This document shows, piece after piece, positions 34,558-46,589 of a stretch of DNA of 64,000 nt (position 1 is its first letter; every line of letters starts with the position of its first letter). The notes beneath the pieces are model-generated. The model ran no database searches, had not been told where the DNA came from, and was given only the letters and a program-made list of their open reading frames with translations. Location: contig NC_079898.1 of assembly GCF_024868665.1 (NCBI RefSeq), positions 12,250,124-12,314,123 on the forward strand. Reading direction: 5' to 3'. A program made the translations under genes and the position numbers. Source of the stretch: Triplophysa rosa. Taxonomy: Eukaryota > Chordata > Actinopteri > Cypriniformes > Nemacheilidae.

Positions 34558-36420
34558 TTAATATAGGAATCGGCATTGCCCATTAAACCCACCCTTACTG
34601 GTCGACCATTAATTTTAAGGGCATCTCTGTTTTCATTATCAGTTTTTTTCTATAAGGGAATTTGACAAAAACATGTTGCCATGACAGATATTGAATTGGG
34701 GTAATATTAAAAGACGATGCCCTAATGCTAGATGTTAGGACTTCAGTCTGCATAATTACACACATCAGTGCTTGCTTGTGAGTGTGTGTATGTGGAGGCA
34801 GAAAGGCATTGACTTCAGTCTGGCCCGCAGAGAGTTCAGTGGGTTCAGTTCTGCTGCTGTCAGAGCTGGCGCCGATCAGGTGGCTGTGCCAGAACACAGT
34901 GTTATCAATCAGTCCTCTGCTGTCAACCCCTCCCCTCCCCATTACTCTTCTATTCCACTCTGTTCTACCATCTCTCCTATTCTATTCTGTTCTATTCTAT
35001 TCACTCTTATTACTTACATTATTTTCGTTTCTGTTCTACCCTCTCCTCAGCATCACCCATCAAAACACTTTCTTCTCTGTTTTCATCCTCTTTCAAGTCT
35101 GCCGGTTTGCAAGCATATATAGGCACACTGACCCCTACTTGTCCATATAGGCTGAGGCATGTGAGCCCACATATACACACACACGCACAGCCTGTGCCAG
35201 GGCTGCAGACACTGAGGGTTTTGTTGTCAATAGCACACACACATAGCATCACTATACACACTCACATCCGGAGGAAGGGATCCAATGCAGTGTTTTACTA
35301 ACTACAGCCATTGTTGAAGGGGTGATTCATTTTGAACTGTGGAGACAGTCACCACTTTTTCAGTACGTTGCTATTCTCGTTTTTGTGAATGATTAGAGGC
35401 CGTTCTGTCAAAAGCACAGCCTAATGATTAGAAACCTGTCACCCTTTGTGTAGATTTAGCTATTGGGGTGTTGTTTGGTGCTCAATCGTAGGTCAACAGG
35501 AAGTGACTCATGGTGTCATTTATTTGGGTAGTCTGATGAGCAACACACAACATGCATGAAATCTGTTTTTACAAGCCAGGTTCAAATCCTATAGAAAAAA
35601 CAGTACTAAAAAACAATTGGCTGTTGTGGGAACAAAGCCGCACCTCCAGGATGCACAGCATGCTATGACAGCTTATTGGGCACTTTAAGAGCAGCAGGGA
35701 GGCCACTTACCCTGATCCCTTTTTTTCTTATACTCACCTCTCCGGGTCAGACCTCTGCCAGGGGTTAGCACACTCTTTGTGGTTGTGTCTGTGTCCTGAT
35801 GGAAGAGGAATGCCTTGTTACTCTGTGAGGACACCAAGAGCAAAATGCTAATGGCATTAAGAGCTCACCTCTAGTAAGCAGAAGATTCTCAAAGCTGTTG
35901 ACCAGTGTTTGTACGGCTGAACATTACAGTCTTCAACAATACAAGATGAACAGCAGTCACGTAAAGAAACATAAATGCAGTAATGAACTGAGCTGATTTC
36001 CGATTGTTGCTGTGGAGATTATATCAGTTTAGTTTTAACAACTATGGCGGACCAGAAAAGCCACTAGTCTTCACTTTAATGAATGCAAGGAGATACATGT
36101 ATTTGCTTGTTTTGATAGGGAAACAAACGGTGACTTTGTGGTTTTAATCTAGTGACTTTTCAGATAAACCTTAGCTTCTTTCAGTAAACTTTGCATACAT
36201 TGTTTTGATGGGTCACATTCAGCCACTGTTTCATACTTTCTGTTGTCTGACAATCATGCAAAGGTGAACAGCTTGGAAACAATGGAAATTTAGCTCTATT
36301 TAAACAGTATGTGAGCAAAGAGAGGAGGAAAGAAGCAAAACAGATGTACACTAGAAAGAAATCAATATGATGTGATGTCATAAATATGCTAATTAGCTCA
36401 TGATGTCATCTGACAACTTT
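34558..36420. other. akt3 intron DNA with a TATTC-type simple repeat
   Basis: A pentanucleotide run (TATTC and TGTTC units) lies at about 34975-35003, and CACACA patches at 35170-35260. Nothing else was recognised. Confidence 0.5.
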
Positions 36421-36422
36421 AA

Positions 36423-36500
36423 AGGGATAGTTCACACAAAAATGAATTTTCATTTTTGATAGAATTTTCATTCTGAGAACTTTAATTTTTGTGTAAACAA
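36423..36500. mobile_element. Angel-like MITE fragment
   Basis: Left terminus TTAA-AGGGATAGTTCACACAAA is followed by short, scrambled family sequence (GAATTTTCATTTTTGATAG). It is truncated just before the next TTAA element. Confidence 0.6.
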
Positions 36501-36523
36501 AGTGACGTTTTAAAGGTCCAGTG

Positions 36524-37096
36524 TAGAGCTGTAATCGGGCCTTAAAAGTTAGGCCCGACAGTGCCCGAGCCCGACAGAATTCGGCCCGAGCCCGACAAGT
36601 ACATTTTGATTGACAGCTTTTTAAAAGCCCGAACCCGTTTACAGCCCGACATTAGGCTATTCAAATGTGCGCACGCACACAGCTTTTGTCAAGAATGAGT
36701 CATTTATACATGTTTTAACATAATTTATTAATGACTAACGTAGGCTATAGGCCACTTGGAAGTTGGAACAAAGAAATAAAATAAGTCCTCTGTAACATCG
36801 TAACATCTCACATATCCCACTGGCTCATTATTCTCATTATGCACATGGTCAAAACTTTTCCTCAACTCAGACTTTTCTTTAGTTGCTGGTGCAACCAAAA
36901 CGTAATCGCCAGAGGCAAGTCTCCGTTTTACCTCCTCAGCATCCATTTTTGCATCTTTCTCGTGCTAATCGGAACGCATCACATGACCGCTCATTTTCCG
37001 CGCAAGCCCGAGCCCGGTCCGAGCCCGTGTAAAATGATAGAAATTAAGCCCGAACCCGTCGGGTCCGTCGGGTTCGGGCAAAGATCTTCAGCTCTA
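36524..37096 (-). mobile_element. hAT element nested in family B, exact 8-bp duplication
   Basis: Inverted ends TAGAGCTG and CAGCTCTA are flanked by the perfect duplication GTCCAGTG at 36516-36523 and 37097-37104. Subterminal regions are rich in GCCCGA and CCCGAC words on both sides. An 8-bp duplication with these ends is diagnostic of the hAT superfamily. The interior keeps only a short transposase start. Confidence 0.92.
36728..36946 (-). pseudogene. hAT transposase N-terminal remnant
   Basis: A 72-residue minus-strand frame starting MDAEEVKRRLASGDYV and containing SELRKSFDHV and GYVRCYD lies centrally in the nested hAT element. The end, VRCYDVTEDLFYFF, resembles the beginning of the BED-type zinc finger that opens hAT transposases. 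The second finger cysteine is absent and a directly repeated GATGTTAC lies at that point. The catalytic region is deleted. A transposition protein is not expected; the element would depend on a full-length relative. Confidence 0.65.
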
Positions 37097-37599
37097 GTCC
37101 AGTGTATGGAATTTAGCAGCACCTAGTGGTGATGTTGCGAATTGCAACAAACGGCTCACTCGACCGCCCCACCCTCCCTTTCGAAGCACTACGGTGGCTG
37201 ACACAGAACTAAGATGTTGTCACATTTTCGCTTCTTGTTGAAGGAGATAACGTACTTACGAAACGCGCTCTGTAGAGCAGTTTGTCTGTTTAGGGCTACT
37301 GTAGAAACAACATGGCGAATTCCATGTAAGGGGACCTGCGGAGTTTGTAGATAGAAATAGCTCATAAGATAAGATAAGATAATAAAAACATAACGCTTCA
37401 TTTTGTAAGGTCTTTATACACCTCTGAACACATAGTTATGTATATTATATTGCATTTCTGTCAATAGATCCTCCAAAAAATTGGAGCTTTAAGCACTGGT
37501 TACAAGTGATAATATTAAATCTATTATCTACCTTTTTACAATGTTTATCTTCTTTTTATTTAGCCTAGTTGTGCAAGCACTGTCGAGCTTGTAGAGATG

Positions 37600-38184
37600 C
37601 TGCAGTTTTGTCAGAGGGGAACTACCTGTAGTCCACCTGATTGGGCCTGGGTTCTCCCGAGTTTTTTTTCTCCATTGGAGTTTTGGGTTTCTCGCCACCG
37701 TTTGCATACTGTTTTGCACTGTTTGCCTGACCGGGGGGCTGCTGACATCAGCTTTAGAATTGAAAGTTTTTGTATTTATTAATATAACTTTAAAATGTGA
37801 CATTATGCTTATTTTATTTATTATTACATATAGGAATTTATAGTCTGTATAATATTTAACCTGTGTTTCTCTCTTTATCTTAAATGTGTGCTTCTCTGAG
37901 ATAACCATGCTGTGTGTGCGTGTGTGTGCGCGCGTGCGTGCGACGTGTGTGTATGTGTGCGTGCTTGCGTGTGTCAGTGCCTGTGTATATTGTGCTCTGT
38001 GTGTGTGCAGTTGTGTTTTATGCATGTGGATATGTATGAACCTGTGTGCTTGTCTGTATTCTGTCTGTGTACGTTCTTTTTTTTATTTTAACTCTTATTA
38101 TAGTCAATATGTTTCATGTACAGCTGCTTTGTAACAATGAAAATTGTAAAAAGCGCTATATAAATAAAGTTGACTTGACTTGAC
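37600..38184 (+). mobile_element. LINE 3' end (probable L2-like) with TTGACT-type tail
   Basis: Contains GATTGGGCCTGGGTTCTCCC, CTCCATTGGAGTTTTGGGTT and the terminal AAAAGCGCTATATAAATAAA followed by GTTGACTTGACTTGAC. This is the hallmark 3' end of an abundant cyprinid LINE. Only untranslated 3' sequence is present (5'-truncated). A TG-rich cryptic microsatellite (37912-37970) has grown inside it. Confidence 0.75.
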
Positions 38185-40070
38185 AAGTGTGTAGTTTTCC
38201 CATACTATATTAAACATTTCAGCTTCTGTTTTATTGTGATTTTATGCCTTTGTTGTTTTAGTCTTAATATCAAAGCAGCAGGAATGTGAGAAGTTAAACA
38301 TTCAAACTACAATCACAATAATTGTTTTGAATTAATCGTGTGTGTGCGCTGCATACATTTTTCATTTCGTCCTTTCCCTCAGAGCTTCTAATGCTTGAAC
38401 ACTCTCCCGAAAAATCTCTCACCAAAATACACATCATCTCAGCTGCAGCCTTCTGTCGACTGCGTGGCTGCTGTCCCCATCACCATTACCCTCACATTAA
38501 ATTACCTTCATCTCCTCTCACCCACAGTTCAATTCCAATTCCAGCCCTGGCCGGCAAATAGAATTTAGATAGCATAAGAAAGCCTGGAAGAATCCGGTAT
38601 TAAATTCAAGGGGGATGGGGTCCGGTCAACATTTACTCATCCGCCGTTAGCATTCTAACAGAGCACGCTTTAAATTTCGATCGCCGTAGCACTAAAAGTT
38701 TACTGGTCCATTACTGTGGTGGGCTGTCGGCAGGTTTCCCACCCCACGTCAGCATGCAGACGGCACACGACTCATCGATCGTGTGGGCTGCTGCTGTCGC
38801 TGCCAACCGGAAGGGCAGAATTGCTGCTGTTGATGTGATGCAGCAGGGCATGGGCGTCCAGCACACCCCACCGGTCATGCCTGTCAGCTTGTTTACGCAC
38901 CAACTGAAGTGATGACTTGAGGTACAAGGACAGGCCCTGCTAGCAGGGCTTAGCCACTGCAGGCAGCCCGACTCAAAACAAGAGCTTGGGCCGCACACAC
39001 ACACATCCATCACCGCACTGGCCTGGTGGCTGCTGCTTAGGAGACTCATGCAGGGTCATTAGAGATGGAGGGACCTGTCAAATTTACGACGCTTGCTGTT
39101 CTGCAGAGATGTGTTACAAGTTTATAACCTTAGCAGTGATCCAGAGGGACGTGGTCGGCCAGGTGGTTGGGTTTCTTGCTCTGGCAGGTTGTTTGTGTAG
39201 TGTGTTTGAAGATGCTGCTGTGAGTAACCATGTCTTTTATTATGAAAAAAATGATAAGAATAGAGTAGCAAATATAGGGAGAAGATGGCACAATCGGACT
39301 TTGCAATAGATTTACCTTTGTAATGTTTGTTTGCATAACCTACCAGTCTGCTCTAGAAACACTTAACTAGCTTTTGTCTTCCCTTCACAGTCACAAACAA
39401 GCCTCTCCTCGCACAGTGATCTCAGTTTTTGCTGAATTCCCTCTGCCCTCTATTTACGTCAGCAGCTGTCCTGTTCTGATTTAGAGGGCAGTGAATGTTC
39501 AGCCTGTTCCTTATTGACCCCTGGCAACCATGGCACCACACGTTCAATGTAGAGCACCGTGACTCTCAGCCGCTGCTTTGAGCTTCTTTTGTAAAAGAAC
39601 ACGGAGAGTTGTGGTTCACCACTATGGGTTGTTTAGTTGCCAGTATTTGGAAGAGCCGGCTGGATGTTGAGCGCTATAATGATGTTATACTGTGCCTTTA
39701 CACTATGAGTCAAAACTAAAGTTAAGAACCTCCTACATCACTGTTTGCACCATTTACTTGTGTTTAGACAAAAATGTGAGGATGTTATGCTTAAATGTGC
39801 AAGTGTTTTGTGGGTTGTTTTGCCTTTTTTCCTGTCTTCTTTTTAGCATTGATCCAACAGACTTTGCCTCTCTTGGAGAGCTTTCTTGGGAAATCCCTCT
39901 TTCCATAAATGTGGAGTCATTTGAGGTTAGGCAGAAGGAAGAAAGTCCATTAAGCTGTGAAACCTCAGAATCCCATAGGGCAAAGCCTGAGGGAGCCACG
40001 CCTCTTTCTCTTAACCGATCTAATTCACTTGGCAGGAAGGAGAAAGTGTGAGAGAGACTGAGAAGATGAA
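38185..40070. other. Candidate conserved non-coding block (about 38380-39060) and intron DNA
   Basis: GC-richer unique DNA with frames open on both strands and no exon logic, for example TCGATCGCCGTAGC and a GATCGATGAG-type palindrome (CTCATCGATCGTGTGG). The remaining DNA to 40070 is featureless. Confidence 0.3.
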
Positions 40071-40094
40071 GAGAGAGAGAGAGAGAGAGAGAGA
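40071..40094. repeat. (GA)12 microsatellite
   Basis: Pure GA dinucleotide run of 24 bp. Confidence 0.97.
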
Positions 40095-40400
40095 TGCACT
40101 CATGATGAAAGCCATCAGGAAGCTGTTTTCCTCCTGTGCCTGAGATGAAACAGAAATGCTTTCAGTCAGTTTTAACAAACGTAACTTTTTTTCATGAAAT
40201 TTGGTGAGTGGCGCTGATTAATACAGACAATGATAAGATATGATATTGATACTTATTTTATCTGATACCAGAGATGCTATAGGTCAAAGCAGCAATACTG
40301 CATAATAATACAAATATTTCTATTAAAGGGAACGTTTTGTGATTTTTGAAAATACGATATGTTGTTTTTTAAATATCTATAGCTTTTTTAATTATATATA

Positions 40401-41123
40401 CACTACCAGTCAGAAGTTTAGAATCACTATTTATTCATATTTTTTCACAGTTTGGAATAATATTATTAACTCATTAAATCCATGAAATAAAACAAATATA
40501 GCTGTGGGAATTATGTTGTGACTAAAAGCATCCAAAATAAATTAACTCTGTTATATTTTAGCACCTTTAAAGGTGGGGTGTCCGATTTCTCTTAGCCGTT
40601 GTTGATGTTCAAATCACCAAAACAAACACACCCCTACCCCTATCTGTCGCTTTCGTCAGTGCTCGGCTCGGCTAATGTCCGTCCTGTGCACTGTGCACCT
40701 TACTGCTGATTGGCTACAAGGTTGTTTTGGTACTCGGCCCGACTCAGTTGTCTAAAGCGTAATTCGGAAATCGGTTACCCCGCCTTTAAAGTAGCCAGCC
40801 TTTGACTAGAATAGTACACTTCGCATTTTATCATGCAGCTTCTTGAGGTCTCAACCTGGGAAGCTTTTTATACCCTTCTGAAGGAATTTCCATCTATGCT
40901 AGACTCTTATTTATTATTTGGTCCAAATAATCCATAAAAAATACAGTATTTTTTTTAAATAAAAAATAGGTTTTCTAATAAAATAAATGAATATGTTGGA
41001 ATAATTATATTTTTGTCTACAAAAGTGATTTCAAACATTGAAACGCACACCTTCAGATTAAAAGATTTGTAAGATCATAAGAAACATTTTTTTCACGTGA
41101 TCCTAAACATTTGACCAGTAGTG
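40401..41123. mobile_element. CACTA-ended non-autonomous element, interrupted
   Basis: Ends CACTACCAGTCAGAAGTTTA and, inverted, CACTACTGGTCAAATGTTTA. Internal words such as GAGGTCTCAACCTGGGAAGC belong to a repeat common in many teleosts. It is flanked by TA on both sides. A TTAA element sits inside it (40571-40785). Assignment to EnSpm/CACTA rather than a TA-targeting family is uncertain. Confidence 0.8.
40571..40785. mobile_element. TTAA-flanked MITE nested in the CACTA-ended element
   Basis: TTAA at 40567-40570 and 40786-40789. Termini AGGTGGGGTGTCCGATTTC and, inverted, AGGCGGGGTAACCGATTTC. The 215-bp element resembles family A at its tips only. Confidence 0.88.
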
Positions 41124-42131
41124 TACAGTATATATTTAAATATTAATGCTTCCAATTGAACATTAGTATTAATATTGTGTTCAGAAATCTGCAGTACAGT
41201 AGTGACCAACTTTTTAATGTTTTTTCTCTTCATCAAAATATATTATTATTCAAATGTATTAACAATTTTGTATGCAGATGCAAAGTTGTGTTAATGTTTA
41301 TGTTTATTTCCTAAATTGCAGATTAGATTTATGGGAAGTTTGTGAATTTCTTCTCATTTGGAAACTGTAGAACTCTACATCTTCCCATTGGACTTGATGC
41401 TAGTGGTTGACGTGTCAGTGTTAGCTACAGGTCACGTTAAGGTCACTTGACTGCAACATGTGTCCATCCCAGCAGGCTGCTGGGGTTGTGCGTGGTGATG
41501 TGTCACTCTTCTCACAGTCACAGCGTGCTACAATACACTGTCACTTTCTATCACACATCTCATGCTGCTGAAGGTTATTCACCAGATGTGCCTTTATTCC
41601 GACTCCTCTGTTTCAGCCATGTTCATTACTACCCTGCTAGCATCACACTGTCATCCACACACAGACCGCATTAAGGCACCAAGGGTAAAAAGGCAGAGCA
41701 TTATTTTTAGTTTGATATGGCGGAACTCTGCCGCCTTTCTTGATGTCGGGCTTTTGCATATGAATGTTGTTAGAGCTCTGTGACAATCAGACTTTTTGTT
41801 TTCTTTATTCACGCAGAGTGCGTCAACTTGTTTTTTCTGATGGATTCTTTATAGGCTGTTGTACCTTTTAATTTGCAAATTTTAGCCATGCTAATACTCA
41901 GTCCAGATGAACAGCCCAGCAAATAAAGATAAAGGCTGCAGATTAAATAAAGGTTTATTGTTTTTGTGTCTAACGTTGCTTAATAACATTTAAGAACCTA
42001 ATTTTTGTCATTATAGTGTTTTCTTTTGTCATCATCAGGACTGATTTCGGTCATTTTCATTGTTCTGAAGGCTTTTAGGCTGTAGAGGTAAAAGTCTGGA
42101 ACGCTCTGAAAGTACCTGCCTGTAACCTTAA
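41124..42131. other. akt3 intron DNA, nothing recognised
   Basis: No credible exon or element boundary. Confidence 0.45.
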
Positions 42132-42687
42132 AGGCTGAGTAGGCAATCCAGTCCAGAAACGTTTTTTGTCATGCTGGTTGGAAGTCTCTTAACATCCTGA
42201 TAGCAATCAATAAGTAAAGCGAAACATTGGTATTTTTATAATTATATATCTTCTGTGAAAGGAAGGCGTAGGGTCAAAAAACGTTGGACCAATTACTGCC
42301 CTTGGTCCGAGGGCAATGATACGTCATGTGTACATTTTCAGTCAGTGTATTTTGCATCCCACTGCGCACCCTGTTCACGCAGACATCATTACGTCATCAG
42401 CACGCTCATGTGCGATTTGCAGGCAGCGGGACAATGGCGGACAGAGAGCAGGTACCTGGAGATGTTCGGTATTGTAGTAATGTAATTCACTTTGTACTGT
42501 AATGTTTTCTCACCGGTGAATGTGACATGACTTCACTGGAACCGACCCAACAGCTTCTGGTCTGTGCGCGCGCTCATGTGTTTTGGAGGAGGCGTGGCGT
42601 TGGATGGTGATTCGCAAGAGGGAGGGATCGTACGATTGCACTGCTAGCAGGCAAACGTTAGCATTTTCCAAATGATCTACTCTGCCT
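42132..42687 (-). mobile_element. TTAA-flanked MITE, family A, copy 2
   Basis: TTAA at 42128-42131 and 42688-42691. Termini AGGCTGAGTAGGCAATCC and, inverted, AGGCAGAGTAGATCAT. Inverted relative to 31343-32055 and about 160 bp shorter. Shared segments include CACTGCGCACCCTGTTCACG and AGGAGGCGTGGCGTTGGATG-type sequence. Confidence 0.85.
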
Positions 42688-42691
42688 TTAA

Positions 42692-44470
42692 GGCTGTGTG
42701 TGTATTTGAAATTCATCACAGTACATTGAAACATTGAGCTCAGCATTCTTAGACATCAGGTAGTATTTTGAGGAGTACTCATGAAATATTAACCAATGTG
42801 CGCCACTGCCAGCGTCCTAGGATGAATAGCAAAAGAAAGTTACACGATGTCTTCGGGTAAATGCTTTTTGTCTCATTGTGCTCTCTGAATTTCATTTTAG
42901 GTGAGGCACACTATGTATTGAGGTTAAGGTAGAGAACATCAAGAACAACCAAACATCCCCAGTTGTACAATGTTCCCAAGATTGGCACAGGCTCTTCTTT
43001 ATATTTATTTAAAGTTTCAGCATTGTTGCATGCTTGCCAGGAATAATGATGAAGCAAGAAAGCATAAAACAAAACAAAGAATAAAAACAATGAAAATTAT
43101 TGCATTACGTCTTTTAGCTTGTTTTTTTTCTGCTAAGCGACTTTGCATAAATCATTTAACATATGTTTAGTAATATTTATAGTAATGTATCAAACCTTCA
43201 ACTTTGCATTACTGGTGCAACCTTGGCAACACTTCATCTTTGACTTTAGTAAGTCTGCCATGTGTATGTGTGAGAGGTTGGGCAGCTTGACACATTTTCA
43301 ACCTGACACTAGATGAGATAGTCACATTCATTCAAACATATTGATCGCCAGCAGCCAGAACTGAATAAAATGAAAGCATTTGCATTTGGTGTGTGTGGAG
43401 GAGGGCTATTCTTAGCTGGGATTGTAATTGTTGTAAATTCATGCTCTCTGCTCAGCTGCTGCAGTGTGTGGATATTGAAGTCTTTACATACGGCTCGCTG
43501 TATAACTACTCAATGTAGAGAACTGAATCTGGAAGGACTGCCGCTGTGAGATCTGTCCCACCCTCTCTGTCTCGTCCCCTCCGGCACTGTCGTACTCCAG
43601 AGCTCCATCATCGAGTCTACAACAGAAAGATAAATGCGTGCTTGTATTTCACACTGTTTAGGAAAAAAGCACGTCTGTAGCAGTGTTTTTATTTGTACCA
43701 AAAGCTGCAATGAAAACAATAGCAAGGGTCAAATAAAATTTTATTTTGGCATCTTCAGGGTGGTCACCCATTACACATAATTTCCAAAAATTACTCCTGG
43801 CATTTTGTCAAACAGCTTCTTTCTCACCCTTATATTCTTTTTCAACTGTATCAATGGAGTTTCTATCTATTCTTGCCTCTGACATTCTGCTTTTTCTTTC
43901 TTGTTCAGTACAAGTCAATTTATATGTTATGTAGTTTTATTTCCACATAACTTTTTCAAATAGTCAGATATATGCCTCAGATCAAAAGGTTTTTAAAACA
44001 TTTCATTCACATTTTAAATGGTAGTATATAAACAAAAATTAAGAAAAAGTGAAACTAAACTGAGGTACTGATGAAAGTGAAACTAACACTCATAGTGTGA
44101 AATCAAACAAAATAAACAAATCAAACCTGGTCTGTACATTTAATTATTCAGTTCTTCCTCTGAGGTCTATTAACACTGTAAACTTTGACTCGTTACTTTT
44201 GTTTGTTCTTTAAACGCTTCCTATGTTCCACTGCCCTGCTACAACACTATATTCATTTTTTGCAATGCAAATCAGACTGGGTCTGCTCCCGGGGGATAAG
44301 GACTCAGTATTAACTGCACAGGATGTTCAGTTTAACCCTGCTGTTCTATTCAGTAGCGCTGACTTCATTTACACAGTTGTTTATTCCAACTGCTCCGTCG
44401 CAAATCCTATTGCACGGATAAACAGGCACAGGCTCTAACATTCACTACCCCCTGCCTCTAATGGCTGACC
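42692..44470. other. akt3 intron DNA, nothing recognised
   Basis: AT-rich, with no recognised exon, RNA gene or complete transposon. Confidence 0.45.
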
Positions 44471-45180
44471 CAGCTGCATCATTTAGCCAGGTTGGGCCCC
44501 CGTCACATCACCTTGTCCCGGGCCCGGTTGTTGGAGCGCGGCAGCTGCTGGGCTGTTGTGCCCTTGAGATGAGTTCTGGAGAGGGTGGGTAAGCCCCCAG
44601 AGACGAAAGGGGACAGCTCCCCTTAGCGCCAAAGGGGCCAACCTGCCTCTCGCGCGCAGGCCCTCTTTGTATGAAAGCTCCTCCAGGAACAAAGCGGGCA
44701 GCCGGATGTAAAAAGCCCACAGATGGCACTAAGCGAAGGGGCCATATCAATAATAATGGACAGCAGACAAAAAGCTGGGCTGCTGCGCGGATTAAGCCCA
44801 CTTGGGCCTCCTTCACTCCTGTACAGTGTGTCTGGGACGGGGTTAACCCTTTTCCAAAGGGCTCCATGGCGCATCTGCTCTCAGCCAACTCGTGTGCCAA
44901 AAGTGTGCATTAAGTGCCCGGAATTCTGCTGCATTATGCACCCTACGATGTTGCCAAGGAGATGCCGGGTTCAGACTCCATTGTTCACTCGTTCAAGTGT
45001 CTGAATTCACGACACAAACAGTTTCACTCGGGCATTGTTTGGGCTTGCGTGATGTTCAAGAACTTGAGTTCTTGTGGGGTTTGTCATTGATGTCTACGTA
45101 TTCTTTAGATGTTGCGAATAAAAATCTGATCGGTTTGCTTTTACGGATAGCTGGCATCGGTCAAGTCCTCTGAAGGTCCT
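44471..45180. promoter_or_regulatory. Candidate intronic enhancer block
   Basis: GC-rich, non-repetitive, open on both strands and without exon structure. Contains AAAGCCCACAGATGG, four bases, then AAGCGAAGGGG at 44712-44741. The same gapped motif recurs at 50364-50393. The CAGATGG E-box is of the proneural bHLH type, and GAACAAAG near 44687 is SOX-like. Enhancer function in the akt3 intron is inferred. Confidence 0.4.
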
Positions 45181-46336
45181 GCGAGCACTAAATCACCTGA
45201 GCTATTAGCTAAAGTGAGTTTTGAAAACAGATGCATTGAAATGAGCAGTCTTTGTCATTTCCTAGTGTCCCTTGTAGGGGTGCCAGACGCTTCTTTCGCC
45301 AACACGCTATAGAAGAAAGCACAAAAGCTGTTTTAAGGGAAGGAGGCTGGCCAGGTGCAGCTGAGGATCTCCTGGGAACTGAAGATGATCCAAGAGCTGA
45401 AGTAGTTTGTGGTTGACTCACCACCGTTTTTAGCAATAATAATGATTACCATGGTGACAATAAGCATAACCATCAGATGTTTGAAACAGTTAAGTAACTA
45501 TGTTTACTGTTAGTTATAATAGGCACTAATAAGCCTAAAATAGTTTGTGTCCTGGAAGGGCACAATTCCCACTACGATCCAAGAAACTCAAGATTAGCAC
45601 CTTCAAAGCACACGCCGACACTGATGTTCATCTCACCTATTGTTTTCAGGCCGCACCAGGGAAACGTAATGTGTTTGAGGTACGCCAGGTCCGCCCAACT
45701 CACAAGTGACTGCCATTAGAGTTCAGCTTGATGTTTGAATAAAAAGGATTCAGAAAATTGCAGGTTTGCCTATTGACACATTAATCCATTGTGACACACA
45801 CCGCCTCATAAACAACACTCTCTTAACCTCTTTGTTTCTCACTTCCTGTTAGCCAGACCGTTCTGTTGTTGTGGACTAACTGTTGCCCTACTCTGCGAGA
45901 CCACAAGACTGTCTCAATGTCAGGAAGTGTAACCACCATTAGACTGCTTTCACCATCTCAATGAAGGAAATCTACTCAAAACAATCAGTCATCTCTCTTC
46001 AATTTTCACAGGCAACTGTATGTGAGACTATTGTAGGATTTTACCTGAAAACTGTAAATACTGTGGCACTATCAAAATGTTTCTTGTTGGCTCCCTGTTA
46101 TGAACAGAGGCAGATGGGAGTGACAAAATTGACATTAACAAAGATGAATAAATGCTGAAAAACAAAATTTCACATTGTTAGTTCATGTTAGTTAAAGCAC
46201 TTACTAATGTTTGTTGACAAATACAATTATATGTATTTACTTTATTTTAAAGTGTTACCGTACAAACCAATATTATGCCACTCGATTAATACTATACACA
46301 ATTCAGTATGTTACCGCCTCTGTACAACTGCATTTA
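45181..46336. other. akt3 intron DNA, nothing recognised
   Basis: No convincing feature. Confidence 0.45.
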
Positions 46337-46587
46337 CACTCTTAAAAATCAAGGTGCTTAAAAGGTTCTTCACAGCGATGCCATAGAAAAACCATTTTTG
46401 GTTTCATAAAGAGAGCTTTAAAGAATCATCTCTTTTTTAGCTCTTTTATAATCTGAAGAACCTTTTTTCGCCACAAAGAACCTTTTGTGAAACCGAAAGG
46501 TTCTGCAGATGTTAGAGGATCTTTATGGAACCAAAAGGTTCTTCTATGGCATCGAAGAACCTTTTGAAGTACCTTTTTTTAAGAATG
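46337..46587. mobile_element. TA-flanked foldback MITE
   Basis: TA at 46335-46336 and 46588-46589. Ends CACTCTTAAAAA and, inverted, CATTCTTAAAAA. Repeated AAAGGTTCTTC and GAAGAACCTTTT words pair along both arms. It is a common cyprinid miniature element. Confidence 0.85.
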
Positions 46588-46589
46588 TA

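Larger units (their letters stand above)
36514..37488 (-). mobile_element. TTAA-flanked MITE, family B, copy 1, interrupted by hAT
   Basis: Flanked by TTAA at 36510-36513 and 37489-37492. Without the insert at 36524-37096 it is about 400 bp. It matches the inverted copy at 56149-56524 through AACATAACGCTTCATT, GGTCTTTATACACCTCTGA, CCATGTAAGGGGACC and TCAATAGATCCTCC. Confidence 0.85.

Noticed and set aside
34772..35150. Two overlapping plus-strand frames over 115 codons
   Set aside because: They run through a TATTC-type simple repeat and CACACA-rich DNA and have no family resemblance.
37886..38134. Cys/Val-rich plus-strand frame
   Set aside because: Product of the TG-rich cryptic microsatellite within the LINE 3' end.
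44483..44900. Overlapping GC-rich frames on both strands
   Set aside because: No exon boundaries or conserved protein pattern; better explained as a non-coding regulatory block.
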